A stretch of DNA of 64,000 nt from a bacterium (GTDB lineage Bacteria; Planctomycetota; UBA1135; UBA2386). Positions 17,915 through 26,801 of the stretch are shown piece after piece. The DNA lies in assembly GCA_024743115.1 (NCBI GenBank), contig JANSXC010000009.1, positions 186,001 to 250,000 on the forward strand, given 5' to 3'. Made by a program: the position numbers and the translations under genes. Numbering within the stretch: the stretch's first letter is position 1; each line of letters starts with the position of its first letter. The notes beneath the pieces are model-generated. The model searched no databases. It was not told the origin of the DNA and was given only the letters and a program-made list of their open reading frames with translations.

Positions 17915-18670
17915 ATGCGAGCCCTGCTGCGCCCGACGCTCGCGCTGCTGACACTTTCGGCCGTATCGGTCGACCTCACGGCCCAGCGCGTGCATCCCTT
18001 GTTCCGCCTCGAGGTCGGCGGCGGCTTCGGCAGCGCGTTCCACGAGACCGAGAGTTCGGCGGTCGACGGCGACACCGGCGGCGGGATCGCTCGCGTTCGC
18101 TTCGAGGGCGTCGGCCGTCACGGCTTCGGCGGCGGCATCCGGCTCGAGGGCTGGGGCTCCGACGACGATCTCTTCGTCGACGAGGGCTTCGCCGCCGAGG
18201 AGTCGCGTGCCGGCGCAATCTTCGGCCACTTCACCTACCGCTTCGAACGTGGCCGATTCCGCATGCCGGCGCGCATCGGCATCATGGTCCACAACTACGA
18301 ACTCTCGAACGTCGCAACCGGCATGACGACGCTCGAGGTCGATTCGTTCGCAAGCCGCTTCGAGGTCGCGCCCGAGTTCGTATTCCATCGCAATGGCCCG
18401 CTGATGTTCTCGGGCTATGCGGAGCTCGGCATCGCCGGTGGCTACTCGCTGGTCGACGTGCCGTCGCTCAACAACGACTTCGACAGCTCGTCCGTGTTTT
18501 GGTTCGCCGAGATCGGCGCCCGCGCGCGCTTCGCGATGTTCGAGTTCGGCACCGCGTTCGTCACCCACGGTATGGTCATGGCCGAGAGCGACACCGAGAA
18601 CGGCAACTTCGTCAACTCCTTCGGTGCCGGCTTCACCGGTGTGATCTTCACGGGCGCGCTGGTGTTCTGA
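17915..18670 (+). CDS. Predicted outer-membrane beta-barrel protein
   Basis: 251 residues from the ATG at 17915, with a signal peptide (MRALLRPTLALLTLSAVSV...LTAQ). The mature sequence alternates amphipathic strands with glycine-rich turns (LEVGGGFGSAF, GGGIRLEGWG, MFSGYAELGIAGGYSL) and ends with FTGVIFTGALVF, a terminal aromatic residue as used by barrel proteins for BAM-mediated insertion. Function unknown. It lies 52 nt after the sugar dehydrogenase and 18 nt before a lipoprotein gene. Confidence 0.65.
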   Translation: MRALLRPTLALLTLSAVSVDLTAQRVHPLFRLEVGGGFGSAFHETESSAVDGDTGGGIARVRFEGVGRHGFGGGIRLEGWGSDDDLFVDEGFAAEESRAGAIFGHFTYRFERGRFRMPARIGIMVHNYELSNVATGMTTLEVDSFASRFEVAPEFVFHRNGPLMFSGYAELGIAGGYSLVDVPSLNNDFDSSSVFWFAEIGARARFAMFEFGTAFVTHGMVMAESDTENGNFVNSFGAGFTGVIFTGALVF

Positions 18671-18688
18671 ACGCGCCCGCCCCCACCC

Positions 18689-19216
18689 ATGCAGACTGTC
18701 ACGAACCGACTCCCGATCGCTTTCCTCGGACTCGCGCTGCTCGCCCTCACGGCCTGCGCGTCACCCTACACGCCGGGGCCGAACCGCCCGTTCGAGCCGA
18801 TCGACGAGTTCGTCATGGTCGGCGAGATCGAACTCGAGAACGTCCAGCCCGCAGGCGAAGGCGTCAACATCGGCGGCGGTGTGATCGCGAACTACCGCGA
18901 ATGGACCGACGTCGCGATCACGATCGCGCGACGCGAGCTCGAGTCCCGCCAGGAAACCGAGGGCGCCGGCCCGAAGAAGACCCTGCGCCTCGCGGTCACG
19001 GCCGCGGAGTGCACGACGGGCTGGGTCACCCTCGCCACGAACATCGAGTTGAGCGTCGAGACCGGCGACGGCTACCGCAACACCTACACGGGCATCAACA
19101 GCAGCGCGATGATGGCCAACCGCCCGCGACAGATCGACGGCGCGATGACTCGCGCCGTACGTGAGATGTTGCTCGACCCCAAGATCACGGCCTACCTGTC
19201 GTCGCCGGGCAGCTGA
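18689..19216 (+). CDS. Lipoprotein of unknown function
   Basis: 175 residues with a clear lipobox (LALLALTACAS). A glycine-rich segment (GEGVNIGGGVIANYREW) and an alternating hydrophobic pattern (TLRLAVTAAECTTGWVTLATNIELSVET) resemble periplasmic lipoproteins that bind outer-membrane partners. Its position 18 nt after the beta-barrel gene suggests the two are co-expressed. No family recognised with confidence. Confidence 0.65.
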   Translation: MQTVTNRLPIAFLGLALLALTACASPYTPGPNRPFEPIDEFVMVGEIELENVQPAGEGVNIGGGVIANYREWTDVAITIARRELESRQETEGAGPKKTLRLAVTAAECTTGWVTLATNIELSVETGDGYRNTYTGINSSAMMANRPRQIDGAMTRAVREMLLDPKITAYLSSPGS

Positions 19217-19253
19217 GCCTCTCATCGTCCCGACACGACTACTCGAACCACAA

Positions 19254-20411
19254 ATGCTCCTTCGCATCGCCGCCACAGCCTCACTGGCAATCGCCGTGCC
19301 CAGCCAGCAACTCTCGGTCTACAGCCTGACCTACACCGGTAGTACGAGCTCGAGCATCGCCAAGTTCGCAGAGAGCACTTTCGCGCAGGATTGGTCTCTC
19401 CCGATGCCGAACGTGCAGGGCACCAACCCGCGATCGCTCACGGTGGCCGATGGCTTCGTGTACAGCCTGACCAACGTCAGCAGCAGCAGCGCCCGGCTCG
19501 CCAAGTTCGCAGAGAGCACTCTCGCGCAGGACTGGAACCGTATCTTGCCGAACGTTGCGGGAACGATTGCCAGAGAGTTCGACGTCGATAGCGGCTTCGT
19601 ATACACGCTGACGAACGTAAGCAGCTCGAGCGCCAGCATCGCCAAGTTCCAAGAGAGCAACCTCGTCAACGTATGGACCCGAACGGCTCCGAACGTGCAG
19701 GGAACGATCCCGCGCAAGTTCGCTGTCGCCGATGGTTTCGTCTACACGCTGACCAACACCAGTAGCACGAGCGCCACGATCGCCAAGTTTCGCGAGAGCA
19801 ACCTGTCGCTGGTCTGGTCCAACGTGATCCCGAACATCGCGTCGACCATCCCACGCGACTTCACGGTGTCCGACGGATTCGTCTACACGCTGACCAACAC
19901 GAGTAGCTCGAGCGCGAGCGTCGCCAAGTTTCACGAGAGCAACCTGTCACAGGTGTGGAGCCGCGCAATACCCCGCATCCGATCGACCATCCCACGCGAC
20001 TTCACCGTGAGCCCGGAGGCCGTGACCGCCGGCGTCTCCTCGTACGGCACAACCTGTGGGCCCAGCCTGATGGGCACTTCCGGCACCCGACCGCTGCTCG
20101 GCCAGGCGATCGACCTGACGGTGACGAACCTGCCCACGTCGACAAGCTTCGGATTGCTCGCCGGCGGAACGAGCAACCAGACTTGGTCCGGCATGCCACT
20201 GCCCCTCCCGCTCGACAACTACGGCTTGCCAGGCTGCCTGCTCTACACCAGCGCGGACCTGCTCTGGGGACTTCCGTACTCCGGCACGTCAACCCGCCTG
20301 ACGCTGCCACTACCCGCGTCCAGTGCGTTCGCTGGAGTCACCTTCTACTTCCAGGCAGCCGCGGGAACCGTAGCGTCGAACGGCGTGACGACGATTCTGG
20401 GAAACAACTGA
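19254..20411 (+). CDS. Secreted repeat protein with shared C-terminal domain
   Basis: 385 residues. A short signal-like start (MLLRIAATASLAIAVPSQQ) precedes five tandem repeats of 47 residues, each with an SSSxxIAKFxES core, a W..xxPN segment and a final DGFVYTLTN strand. The regular strand content suggests a beta-propeller or beta-solenoid. The last ~120 residues form the domain shared with other secreted proteins here (CGPSLMGTSG, LPLDNYGLPGCLLYTSADL, GVTFYFQA). No enzyme motif seen. It converges on the glycosyltransferase gene with a 12-nt gap. Confidence 0.7.
   Translation: MLLRIAATASLAIAVPSQQLSVYSLTYTGSTSSSIAKFAESTFAQDWSLPMPNVQGTNPRSLTVADGFVYSLTNVSSSSARLAKFAESTLAQDWNRILPNVAGTIAREFDVDSGFVYTLTNVSSSSASIAKFQESNLVNVWTRTAPNVQGTIPRKFAVADGFVYTLTNTSSTSATIAKFRESNLSLVWSNVIPNIASTIPRDFTVSDGFVYTLTNTSSSSASVAKFHESNLSQVWSRAIPRIRSTIPRDFTVSPEAVTAGVSSYGTTCGPSLMGTSGTRPLLGQAIDLTVTNLPTSTSFGLLAGGTSNQTWSGMPLPLPLDNYGLPGCLLYTSADLLWGLPYSGTSTRLTLPLPASSAFAGVTFYFQAAAGTVASNGVTTILGNN
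19323..20018 (+). repeat. Five tandem 141-bp coding repeats
   Basis: In-frame copies begin near 19323, 19464, 19605, 19746 and 19887, the last slightly short. Each encodes 47 residues with IAKF-ES and P-N/R-I-x-ST/GT-IPR-F-V landmarks. Copies 4 and 5 are the most alike, suggesting recent expansion at the 3' end. Confidence 0.9.
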
Positions 20412-20423
20412 ACAGGCGCGGAG

Positions 20424-21194
20424 CTACCGCACGAAGCGATACTTCACGATCGCCCAGATCGCAGCGATGCCGTCGCGCCACGTGATCTTCTTGCCCTCGC
20501 TGTACTTGCGACCCTGGTAGCGGATCGGCACCTCCCAGATTCGCACGGGCAGTTTCGCGAGTTTGGCGGTGACTTCGGGTTCGACGGTGAAACGCTTGCT
20601 GTGGATCACGATCTGCTGGAGCACTTCGCGGCGGAAGCACTTGTAGCAGGTCTCCATGTCCGTGAGGTTGAGGCCCGTGAAGAGGTTGCTGAGGAACGTC
20701 AGGACGCGGTTACCGAAGTAGTGATAGAACTGGTCGCGCTCGCGGCCGGGGTCGCGGTCGTCGACGAGGTAGCGTGAACCGTAGACCACGTCGGCTTCGC
20801 CGCTCAGGATCGGTTCGATGAGCGTCGGGTAGTCCGCGGGGTCGTATTCGAGATCGGCGTCCTGCACGACGACGAGGTCGCCCTTGGCCGCGAGGAAACC
20901 CGTGCGCAGGGCCGCGCCCTTACCGCGGTTCTGCTCGTGCTCGATGACATGAACTTCAGGATGATCTGCGGCGAGCTCGGCGAGGATTGCGCGGCTGCCG
21001 TCGACACTGCCGTCGTCGACGAGGATCAACTCCTTCGGCACCGGCACGGCGCGCACGGCGGCCACGATTTCGCGCAGCGTCGCCTGCTCGTTGTAGACGG
21101 GCATCACGACGCTCAGCAGGAAGCCGTCGGGGATCGGCGGGCCAGAGCCAGGGCTCGACCCCGAATCAGGGGCGGTTGAAGGAGACGCGGTCAC
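20424..21194 (-). CDS. Family 2 glycosyltransferase (polyprenyl-phosphate sugar synthase-like)
   Basis: 256 residues. The GT-A fold is evident from LLSVVMPVYNEQATL, ELILVDDGSVDGS and VVQDADLEYDP (the nucleotide-sugar/metal DxD), with GSRYLVDDR and KCFRREVL downstream; there is no membrane domain. This is the profile of dolichyl- or undecaprenyl-phosphate sugar synthases and related polymer transferases. I chose a GTG start at 21194 because it overlaps the upstream stop as GTGA. The upstream gene encodes a polytopic membrane glycosyltransferase; a lipid-linked sugar made here could be its donor. Confidence 0.82.
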   Translation of the reverse strand: MTASPSTAPDSGSSPGSGPPIPDGFLLSVVMPVYNEQATLREIVAAVRAVPVPKELILVDDGSVDGSRAILAELAADHPEVHVIEHEQNRGKGAALRTGFLAAKGDLVVVQDADLEYDPADYPTLIEPILSGEADVVYGSRYLVDDRDPGRERDQFYHYFGNRVLTFLSNLFTGLNLTDMETCYKCFRREVLQQIVIHSKRFTVEPEVTAKLAKLPVRIWEVPIRYQGRKYSEGKKITWRDGIAAIWAIVKYRFVR

Positions 21195-22642
21195 GGAGCC
21201 CCGGCAGTTTGCCGGTTTGCCCCAGGCGTCGCAATCGGAGTCACAATCGCAGCGAGCATCGCACCGGTCAGCAGGATCGCGACCGGCACGAGCTGAAAGA
21301 GCACACGCAGGTACGACGTATCGAGATGGAACCGCAGCGGCAGGAAGCTGCCGATGTAGACCACGTGCAGCCCCGCGATGGCACCGGCGAGTCCGAGCAC
21401 GGGCAGCGCGAACCCGTGGAACAACCGATTCGGCAGCAATACGAGCATCACGACGGGCAGCACGAAGACCGCGTGCACGTGATCGAGCGCCAGGGCCGCG
21501 GTCCAGACCTCGCCGCCGAGCACCGGCACGCGGTCCGGCCACTGCTCGGCCATGAGCTGGAACATCGACTTGCCGGTCGGGTTGTTGCCGAACAAGTCGC
21601 TCTTCATGCCGAAGCGCCGATTCCAGAGCGACGTGTTGGCGACGACGGCGATCACGGGCAAGAGCGCGAGCAGGCCAGCACGCCGCAGGTGCGGCGCCGG
21701 GCCCGCTCCACCCACGAACCGCCGGAGCAGACGCACGAGAACCGCTGCGATCGCGAGGCTCGCGAGGTAGAGCATCGTCTCGTTCTTCGACCAGGCCGCG
21801 AACGCGAGGCCTGCACCGGCCAGCCATGGCCATGCGCCACGTTCTTCGGCGCGACAGCGCAGCCAGCCGTCGAGTGCGACCACGAGTCCGAGTGCAACCA
21901 TGCCGTCCGCGTAGGCCGTTTTGGCAAGACTCTGGAACTCGGGTTCGAGCAACAGGAGCGACGCGAACGGGATCGCGATCACCGGTCGCAGCCAGCGCCG
22001 CAGCCCGGCCGCGAGCGCGGCGAAGAGCGCAACCCCGCAGAGCTGCACGAGCCAGCGATTGGCGAACTGCGTGAACTCGACCGTGCTCGAGTTCACGTAG
22101 ATCCAGGCCTGCAACCACGGGTTGAGCTGCGGATAGTCGGGGTGCAGGTTATGGACCTGCGCCGCAGTGAACCCAGACGGCCCGCCACCCCAGTCGACCA
22201 GCAGCGACTTGGCCTTGAGCGACCAGATGTTGCCCTCGTCGCCCTCGACGCAGGGACGATCGAGGCCCGCGAGCGCAAACCAAACCACGAGCGCGACGCC
22301 GAGCGCGACGAACACCAGGTAGCCGACGCCGATCGACGGCGCGGTAGCCGGTTGCGCCGCGGGTCGGCCAACAGGATGGTCAGCTGGCCGAGCACTGTTG
22401 CGGAACGCGAGCGCGATCAAGACGACCGCGAGCAGCGCGGGAGCGAACGGCCAGACGTGCGGCGACAACCCGAGCTCTCGGCAGACGCGCAGCGTGACCG
22501 CGAGCGAGAGGCAGCCGAGCAGCCAGCTCCAAGCCGGAAACCCGACGCGATCCCGCCCCGGGCCGACCCCGAGCAACAACAAGACCGGCACGCCGAGCAG
22601 CCACGGCACGAGAACGGCGTAGATCAACTGCAACTCGGCCAT
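21191..22642 (-). CDS. Polytopic membrane glycosyltransferase (GT39/ArnT-like)
   Basis: 483 residues from the ATG at 22642, with roughly ten membrane helices beginning LIYAVLVPWLLGVPVLLLLG. The first large loop contains DRPCVEGDEGNIWSLKAKSL, with an acidic pair placed as the catalytic/metal-binding acid of GT-C enzymes that use polyprenyl-phosphate sugars. A helix-rich, Trp/Arg-containing remainder fits PMT/ArnT relatives. It is translationally coupled to the GT2 gene downstream (GTGA). The acceptor, protein or lipid, cannot be told. Confidence 0.7.
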   Translation of the reverse strand: MAELQLIYAVLVPWLLGVPVLLLLGVGPGRDRVGFPAWSWLLGCLSLAVTLRVCRELGLSPHVWPFAPALLAVVLIALAFRNSARPADHPVGRPAAQPATAPSIGVGYLVFVALGVALVVWFALAGLDRPCVEGDEGNIWSLKAKSLLVDWGGGPSGFTAAQVHNLHPDYPQLNPWLQAWIYVNSSTVEFTQFANRWLVQLCGVALFAALAAGLRRWLRPVIAIPFASLLLLEPEFQSLAKTAYADGMVALGLVVALDGWLRCRAEERGAWPWLAGAGLAFAAWSKNETMLYLASLAIAAVLVRLLRRFVGGAGPAPHLRRAGLLALLPVIAVVANTSLWNRRFGMKSDLFGNNPTGKSMFQLMAEQWPDRVPVLGGEVWTAALALDHVHAVFVLPVVMLVLLPNRLFHGFALPVLGLAGAIAGLHVVYIGSFLPLRFHLDTSYLRVLFQLVPVAILLTGAMLAAIVTPIATPGANRQTAGAP

Positions 22643-22676
22643 CACCGCTGCTCCGGCATGTCGGTTGCCCCTGGCA

Positions 22677-23252
22677 TCAGTTGGCCTCGACCAGACGCCA
22701 GAGTCGCAGGAGCGCCGCGCCACCAAAGGTCTCGGAATGCACGAGTTCGTAGCGACCACCGATCGCCAACTCCGCGCCGCCCTGCGTGCCATCGAGCACG
22801 AGCAGCCGACCATCGAACGACGGACCGTCGCTCCGAACCTTCCGCTGCAGCTCCTCCGCCCCCGCAGCGAAGTGCACGTCGCGCGGCCGCGGATAGAGCA
22901 GGTTCTTCGTGCGCTCGAACTGCAACCGCAGCAGGAACTCGAGTTCGTTGCCGACGTAGGGACTGTAGAGCACGAGCCGGCCATCCGCGGGCAGGTGCTC
23001 GCGCACCGCCGCGACGAACTCCGGCGTCACGGCCGTCACGCGCTGGATGCGCGCGGGCGCCGCTTCCGTCAGCCCGCGCTGCACGAGCGCCGCCGACTCG
23101 GCAACCGCGCTCCACGAATCGGCCAGCAGGAACGGCAGGCGCACGAGCACGACCAGACCGACGACGGCCGCGGCGATCGCGAACCGCACGCGCGACACAC
23201 CAGCCTGCGCAGGCATCGATGCGGACTCGGGCGGCTCAAACGGGGCGGTCAC
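22677..23252 (-). CDS. Single-pass membrane protein of unknown function
   Basis: 191 residues. One N-terminal membrane helix (FAIAAAVVGLVVLVRLPFLL, about 24-43) and a periplasmic domain with RLVLYSPYVGNELEFLLRLQFERT and LLVLDGTQGGAEL. It starts inside the end of the TetR gene (17-nt overlap) and precedes the membrane glycosyltransferase by 34 nt, so it probably belongs to the glycosylation operon as an accessory subunit. Confidence 0.65.
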   Translation of the reverse strand: MTAPFEPPESASMPAQAGVSRVRFAIAAAVVGLVVLVRLPFLLADSWSAVAESAALVQRGLTEAAPARIQRVTAVTPEFVAAVREHLPADGRLVLYSPYVGNELEFLLRLQFERTKNLLYPRPRDVHFAAGAEELQRKVRSDGPSFDGRLLVLDGTQGGAELAIGGRYELVHSETFGGAALLRLWRLVEAN

Positions 23253-23895
23253 GGAAGTCGTATTCGCTGCGCGGCTCGCTGTGCTCGTCGCCGCTCGAGC
23301 CTGTGGCGTATCGCGCGACGAGCATGCGCGCCAGTTCTTCCTCGCTGCAGTGCGCTTCGACCTCCGACGGCGCTGTCTGCCACTGCTCGAGCACGCCGTA
23401 GACCGCGGCCGCGAGCAGGAACGCTACGGGCGCTGGATCGGGCACGAACAACGTGCCATCCCGCCCACCCTCGACGAGCAAATCCCGCAGCCGCGCCCGC
23501 AACCAGCGCTGCTCCTGGCGATCATCCTCGCGCAACTGCGTCGTGAACCGCCCGCGCAGCTCCGTCGCGAGCACGCGCAGCAGGTGCGTGGCGTCCGGTT
23601 CACCGAAGTGGAACGCGAGATAGCTCGCGAGAAACCGACGCAACGCGGCACCGGCGCCACCGGGCCCGATCGCGGGCACCTGCAGCTGCCGGCGGCGGCG
23701 GTCCCGCCAATGGTCGATCACGGCGAAGAACAGGTCTTCCTTGCCCGCGAAGTGAAAGTAGACGCCGCCCTTCGTCACGCCTGCGCGCTCCGCGATCGCA
23801 TCGAGTCTGGCGCCGTTGTAGCCCGCCGCCGCGAACTCGGCCGTCGCCGACGTGATGAGTCGACTTCGCAGCTCGGGGTCGGCGAAGCGCGGCAT
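23236..23895 (-). CDS. TetR/AcrR-family transcriptional regulator
   Basis: 219 residues. The N-terminal helix-turn-helix is typical (ITSATAEFAAAGYNGARL, then IAERAGVTKGGVYFHFAGKEDLF), followed by a variable helical ligand-binding domain. TetR proteins are dimeric repressors released by small ligands. It is the first gene of the unit running to the glycosyltransferases, which makes those genes likely targets, though no operator was identified. The C-terminal 20 residues are highly charged and probably unstructured. Confidence 0.88.
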   Translation of the reverse strand: MPRFADPELRSRLITSATAEFAAAGYNGARLDAIAERAGVTKGGVYFHFAGKEDLFFAVIDHWRDRRRRQLQVPAIGPGGAGAALRRFLASYLAFHFGEPDATHLLRVLATELRGRFTTQLREDDRQEQRWLRARLRDLLVEGGRDGTLFVPDPAPVAFLLAAAVYGVLEQWQTAPSEVEAHCSEEELARMLVARYATGSSGDEHSEPRSEYDFRDRPV

Positions 23896-23922
23896 GGGGT
23901 GAACCGGCGATCGAACGCCGCG

Positions 23923-25599
23923 CTACCGCGGCGTGTAGAACTCGTCGCGCTGGTACTTCGGCAGGTAGAAGTCGACCAGGTACGGGTTCCACGCCCGGTC
24001 TTCCTGCGCGAACTGATCCATATCCATGTAGACCGTCGCGAGATCCATCACCTGCTCTTCCTGCAGGTCGACGGGCTGCACACGCAGGCCGGTGCGTTCT
24101 TCGAACGGCACGAGCGGCACGATCTTGCCATCGGCGCCATCGTCCATCCGCAGCACGATCGCCCGCGCGCGCCGCAGCACGTAAACGCGATTCTCTTCGC
24201 TGCGCTTGTGCATCGATGCCAGATGGATCGAGAACACCTCCGAAGTCGTCGTCAGCGCGGCCTGGAAGTCGGCCTTGATCTCGGGGTCGGGCAGATCCGC
24301 GAACTCCTCGACGTTCTCGAGGTCCGCGGTGGTCTCGAAGAACCTCAGCTTCTGCTCGGAACCCAGCTGCATGTTGCCGAAGTCGGAGAGCTGCGTCGCG
24401 GGTGCCTCTTCGAGTTCGGACTCCATCGCCTCTTCGTCGATCTCGTTGCGGTAGCGCAGGATCGCGAGCAGCACCCGATCCGGGATCTTGTCGCGCGGGA
24501 ACAGCGCGCGCAGCACCGGATAGGTCGCAGTGTTGATGTTGATCTTGATGCCTTCGCCATAGGGCTCGGTCGGCATGCCGTTGCCTTCCGCTCCGGGCCC
24601 ACCGCCCTCCGTGCCACCGGCGCCACCCGGCGCGCCAGCCCCGCCGGCCTCACCACCTTCCTCGCCGCCACCCGGCACCGGCGGCCCCTGCTCGCCACGC
24701 GCCTGCGCCTCGAGTCGCTGCTGCTGCACCTTCTCCGGGTTGCCGGGATCGATCGCAATCGAGGTCCAGATCGTCAGCACGGACTCGAGTCCGAGGTAGA
24801 CCTTGCCGTCGATCACGAAGTCGTAGAACAGCTCCTCCTTGACCGACGGCAGCATCAGCAACTCGTCGAGGTGCAGCGGGATCGTGATGTCCTGGTTGGG
24901 ATCGTCCGTCTTCAGGCGCGGTCGCGGGATCGCCTCGGTGTCCTGGCGCCGCACCCAGTCGGTGAGTTCGCTGACGATCATCTGCGCGTCACTCATCGGC
25001 ACGTCGAACTCGGTGTCCTCGCGCAGCACGTCGAGCAGCCGCACGAGGCGATCACGCGAGAACTCGGCGAACTCCTCGTCCGTGCTCCAGAGCGCCAGCA
25101 GGTTGAACTTGCGATTCTCGTCCTCGACCCAGGTGTAGGTCGTGATGTCGTTGTCGGCCGCGCCGATCGGGTGGAACCAAGGGTCACGGCTGCTGTCGCA
25201 GATCGTCGACGGGTCGGGCTCCTCTTCCTCGCCCTCGCCGCCAGCACCGCCCTCGGCGCCGCCGGCCGCACCGCCTTCGCCGGGCATCGCCCCGCCGCCC
25301 TCTCCCATACCGGGCATGCCCATCCCGGGCATGCCGCCGGCCCCACCCTCGCCCGCAGCTGCCGCACCCTGCAGGTCGGTGAGCAGCTGGTCCTGCGCCT
25401 CGACGAGCTGGTAGAGCATCTGGTTGCGCATCCGCGCAAGCAATGCATCGTTCTCGCCCGTCGCGCGCACCATGCGGCCCGAGACGACCAGCTCGGCAAC
25501 GAGGATGTAGAGCAGGATCGCGAAGATCAGCGTCAGCACGAGCGCGACGCCGCGCTCGGACTCGTTGCCGGTTCGGGAGGATGCGAGCGAATGGGCCAT
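23923..25599 (-). CDS. gspK: GspK-like minor pseudopilin, type II secretion
   Basis: 558 residues, larger than usual. The N-terminus has a prepilin-like helix (RGVALVLTLIFAILLYILVAE) after a basic leader. Family-like segments include DPWFHPIG, WVEDENRKFNLLAL, LTDWVRRQDTEAIPR and KININTATYPVLRALF, the helix-hairpin-helix-like motif of GspK. Two Gly/Met/Glu-rich low-complexity inserts (about 84-130 and 290-340) account for the extra length. GspK caps the pseudopilus. The secretin at 26802 is on the same strand, with the epimerase gene between them; other Gsp genes are not in this window. Confidence 0.75.
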   Translation of the reverse strand: MAHSLASSRTGNESERGVALVLTLIFAILLYILVAELVVSGRMVRATGENDALLARMRNQMLYQLVEAQDQLLTDLQGAAAAGEGGAGGMPGMGMPGMGEGGGAMPGEGGAAGGAEGGAGGEGEEEEPDPSTICDSSRDPWFHPIGAADNDITTYTWVEDENRKFNLLALWSTDEEFAEFSRDRLVRLLDVLREDTEFDVPMSDAQMIVSELTDWVRRQDTEAIPRPRLKTDDPNQDITIPLHLDELLMLPSVKEELFYDFVIDGKVYLGLESVLTIWTSIAIDPGNPEKVQQQRLEAQARGEQGPPVPGGGEEGGEAGGAGAPGGAGGTEGGGPGAEGNGMPTEPYGEGIKININTATYPVLRALFPRDKIPDRVLLAILRYRNEIDEEAMESELEEAPATQLSDFGNMQLGSEQKLRFFETTADLENVEEFADLPDPEIKADFQAALTTTSEVFSIHLASMHKRSEENRVYVLRRARAIVLRMDDGADGKIVPLVPFEERTGLRVQPVDLQEEQVMDLATVYMDMDQFAQEDRAWNPYLVDFYLPKYQRDEFYTPR

Positions 25600-25620
25600 G
25601 ACGGGGTTTCGACGGCGATC

Positions 25621-26790
25621 CTACCCGGTTCTTCCCGCCGGGTCGCGGGGCCGCCCGGAAGCCAGAATCGTGGCGATCCGCCCGGCCGCGAGCCCGTCGC
25701 CGTAGGGGTTTGCCGCCGTTGCCATCGCCCGGTGGACCGCGGGATCGTCGAGCAGACGACCGGCCGCGGCCGTGATCTTCGCCGGATCGGTCCCGACCAG
25801 CTGCGCGACGCCGGCCGCGACGCCCTCGGGCCGCTCCGTCGCGTCGCGCAGCACGAGCACCGGCACACCGAGCGACGGCGCCTCCTCCTGGATACCGCCG
25901 CTGTCGGTCAGAATCAGCGTCGCGGCCTGCATCGCCGCGACCGAACGCGCGTAGTCGAGCGGCTCGACGAGCCGGATACCCGGCGCGTCCGCGAGTTCGG
26001 CATGAACGACGCGCTGCACCTCGGGGTTGGGGTGGACCGGATAGAGCAGTTCGACGTCGCCGCGGATCGCGAGTTCGCGAAGTGCGGTGCAGATGCGCTG
26101 CAGTGGCGCGCCGAAGTTCTCGCGGCGATGCGCGGTCACGTAGATCAGCCGCCGGCCCGCGGTCGGAGCCAGATCGTCGGTCATTGACCCGACCGCGACG
26201 CCGTCACGCGCGATCTGCAGAGCATCGACGACCGGGTTGCCAACCGTGTGAATCGCCCTGGGGTCAACGCCTTCGCGCAGCAGGTTCTCGGCCGCACCGG
26301 CCGTCGGCGCGAAGTGCACGGCGGCGAGGCGGGCGACGAGCGCGCGGTTGGCCTCTTCGGGGAACGGTCGCGCGAGCGTGCCCGTACGAAGCCCGGCCTC
26401 GACGTGCGCGAACGGGATGCCGCGATAGAACGCCGCGAGCGCCGCCGCGAACACCGTCGTCGTGTCGCCCTGCGCGACGACGACATCGACGCCGCCCGCA
26501 CGCGCGAGTTCTTCGCCGAGCGCGGCATCGAGCCGTTCGATCAGCCGCGAGGTCAGAGCCGCGAGCGACTGCGCCGGCTGCATGACGTCGAGGTCGCGAT
26601 CGGGTGTGATACCGAAGCAGGCGAACACGTCGTCGAGCAGCTCGCGGTGCTGCGCGGTCACGAGCACGCGGCAGCGCACGTCGGACCGTTCGCGCAGCGC
26701 GAGGATGACCGGCGCCATCTTGATCGCCTCGGGGCGCGTGCCGACGACCGCGAGGACGTCGGTCGTGGCGATCGCGGAGTCCGCTGCCAC
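25621..26790 (-). CDS. wecB: UDP-N-acetylglucosamine 2-epimerase (non-hydrolysing)
   Basis: 389 residues. Converts UDP-GlcNAc to UDP-ManNAc in the cytoplasm for surface polysaccharides. Signatures: VVGTRPEAIKMAPV, VTAQHRELLDDVF, VVAQGDTTTVFAAALAAF, HVEAGLRTG, FPEEANR, VTAHRRENFG and LTDSGGIQEEAPSLGVPVLVLRDATERPEG, complete and in family order. It sits between the secretin and GspK genes with gaps of 11 and 21 nt, so it is co-transcribed with secretion genes. The UDP-sugar dehydrogenase at 16513 may act on a related nucleotide sugar. Confidence 0.95.
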   Translation of the reverse strand: MAADSAIATTDVLAVVGTRPEAIKMAPVILALRERSDVRCRVLVTAQHRELLDDVFACFGITPDRDLDVMQPAQSLAALTSRLIERLDAALGEELARAGGVDVVVAQGDTTTVFAAALAAFYRGIPFAHVEAGLRTGTLARPFPEEANRALVARLAAVHFAPTAGAAENLLREGVDPRAIHTVGNPVVDALQIARDGVAVGSMTDDLAPTAGRRLIYVTAHRRENFGAPLQRICTALRELAIRGDVELLYPVHPNPEVQRVVHAELADAPGIRLVEPLDYARSVAAMQAATLILTDSGGIQEEAPSLGVPVLVLRDATERPEGVAAGVAQLVGTDPAKITAAAGRLLDDPAVHRAMATAANPYGDGLAAGRIATILASGRPRDPAGRTG

Positions 26791-26801
26791 GCGAGCCCCA
26801 G

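Noticed and set aside
23047..26187. Plus-strand frame of 1,046 codons
   Set aside because: Runs antisense across the TetR, GspK and wecB genes, whose protein motifs are unmistakable; the antisense product is Arg/His-rich and featureless.
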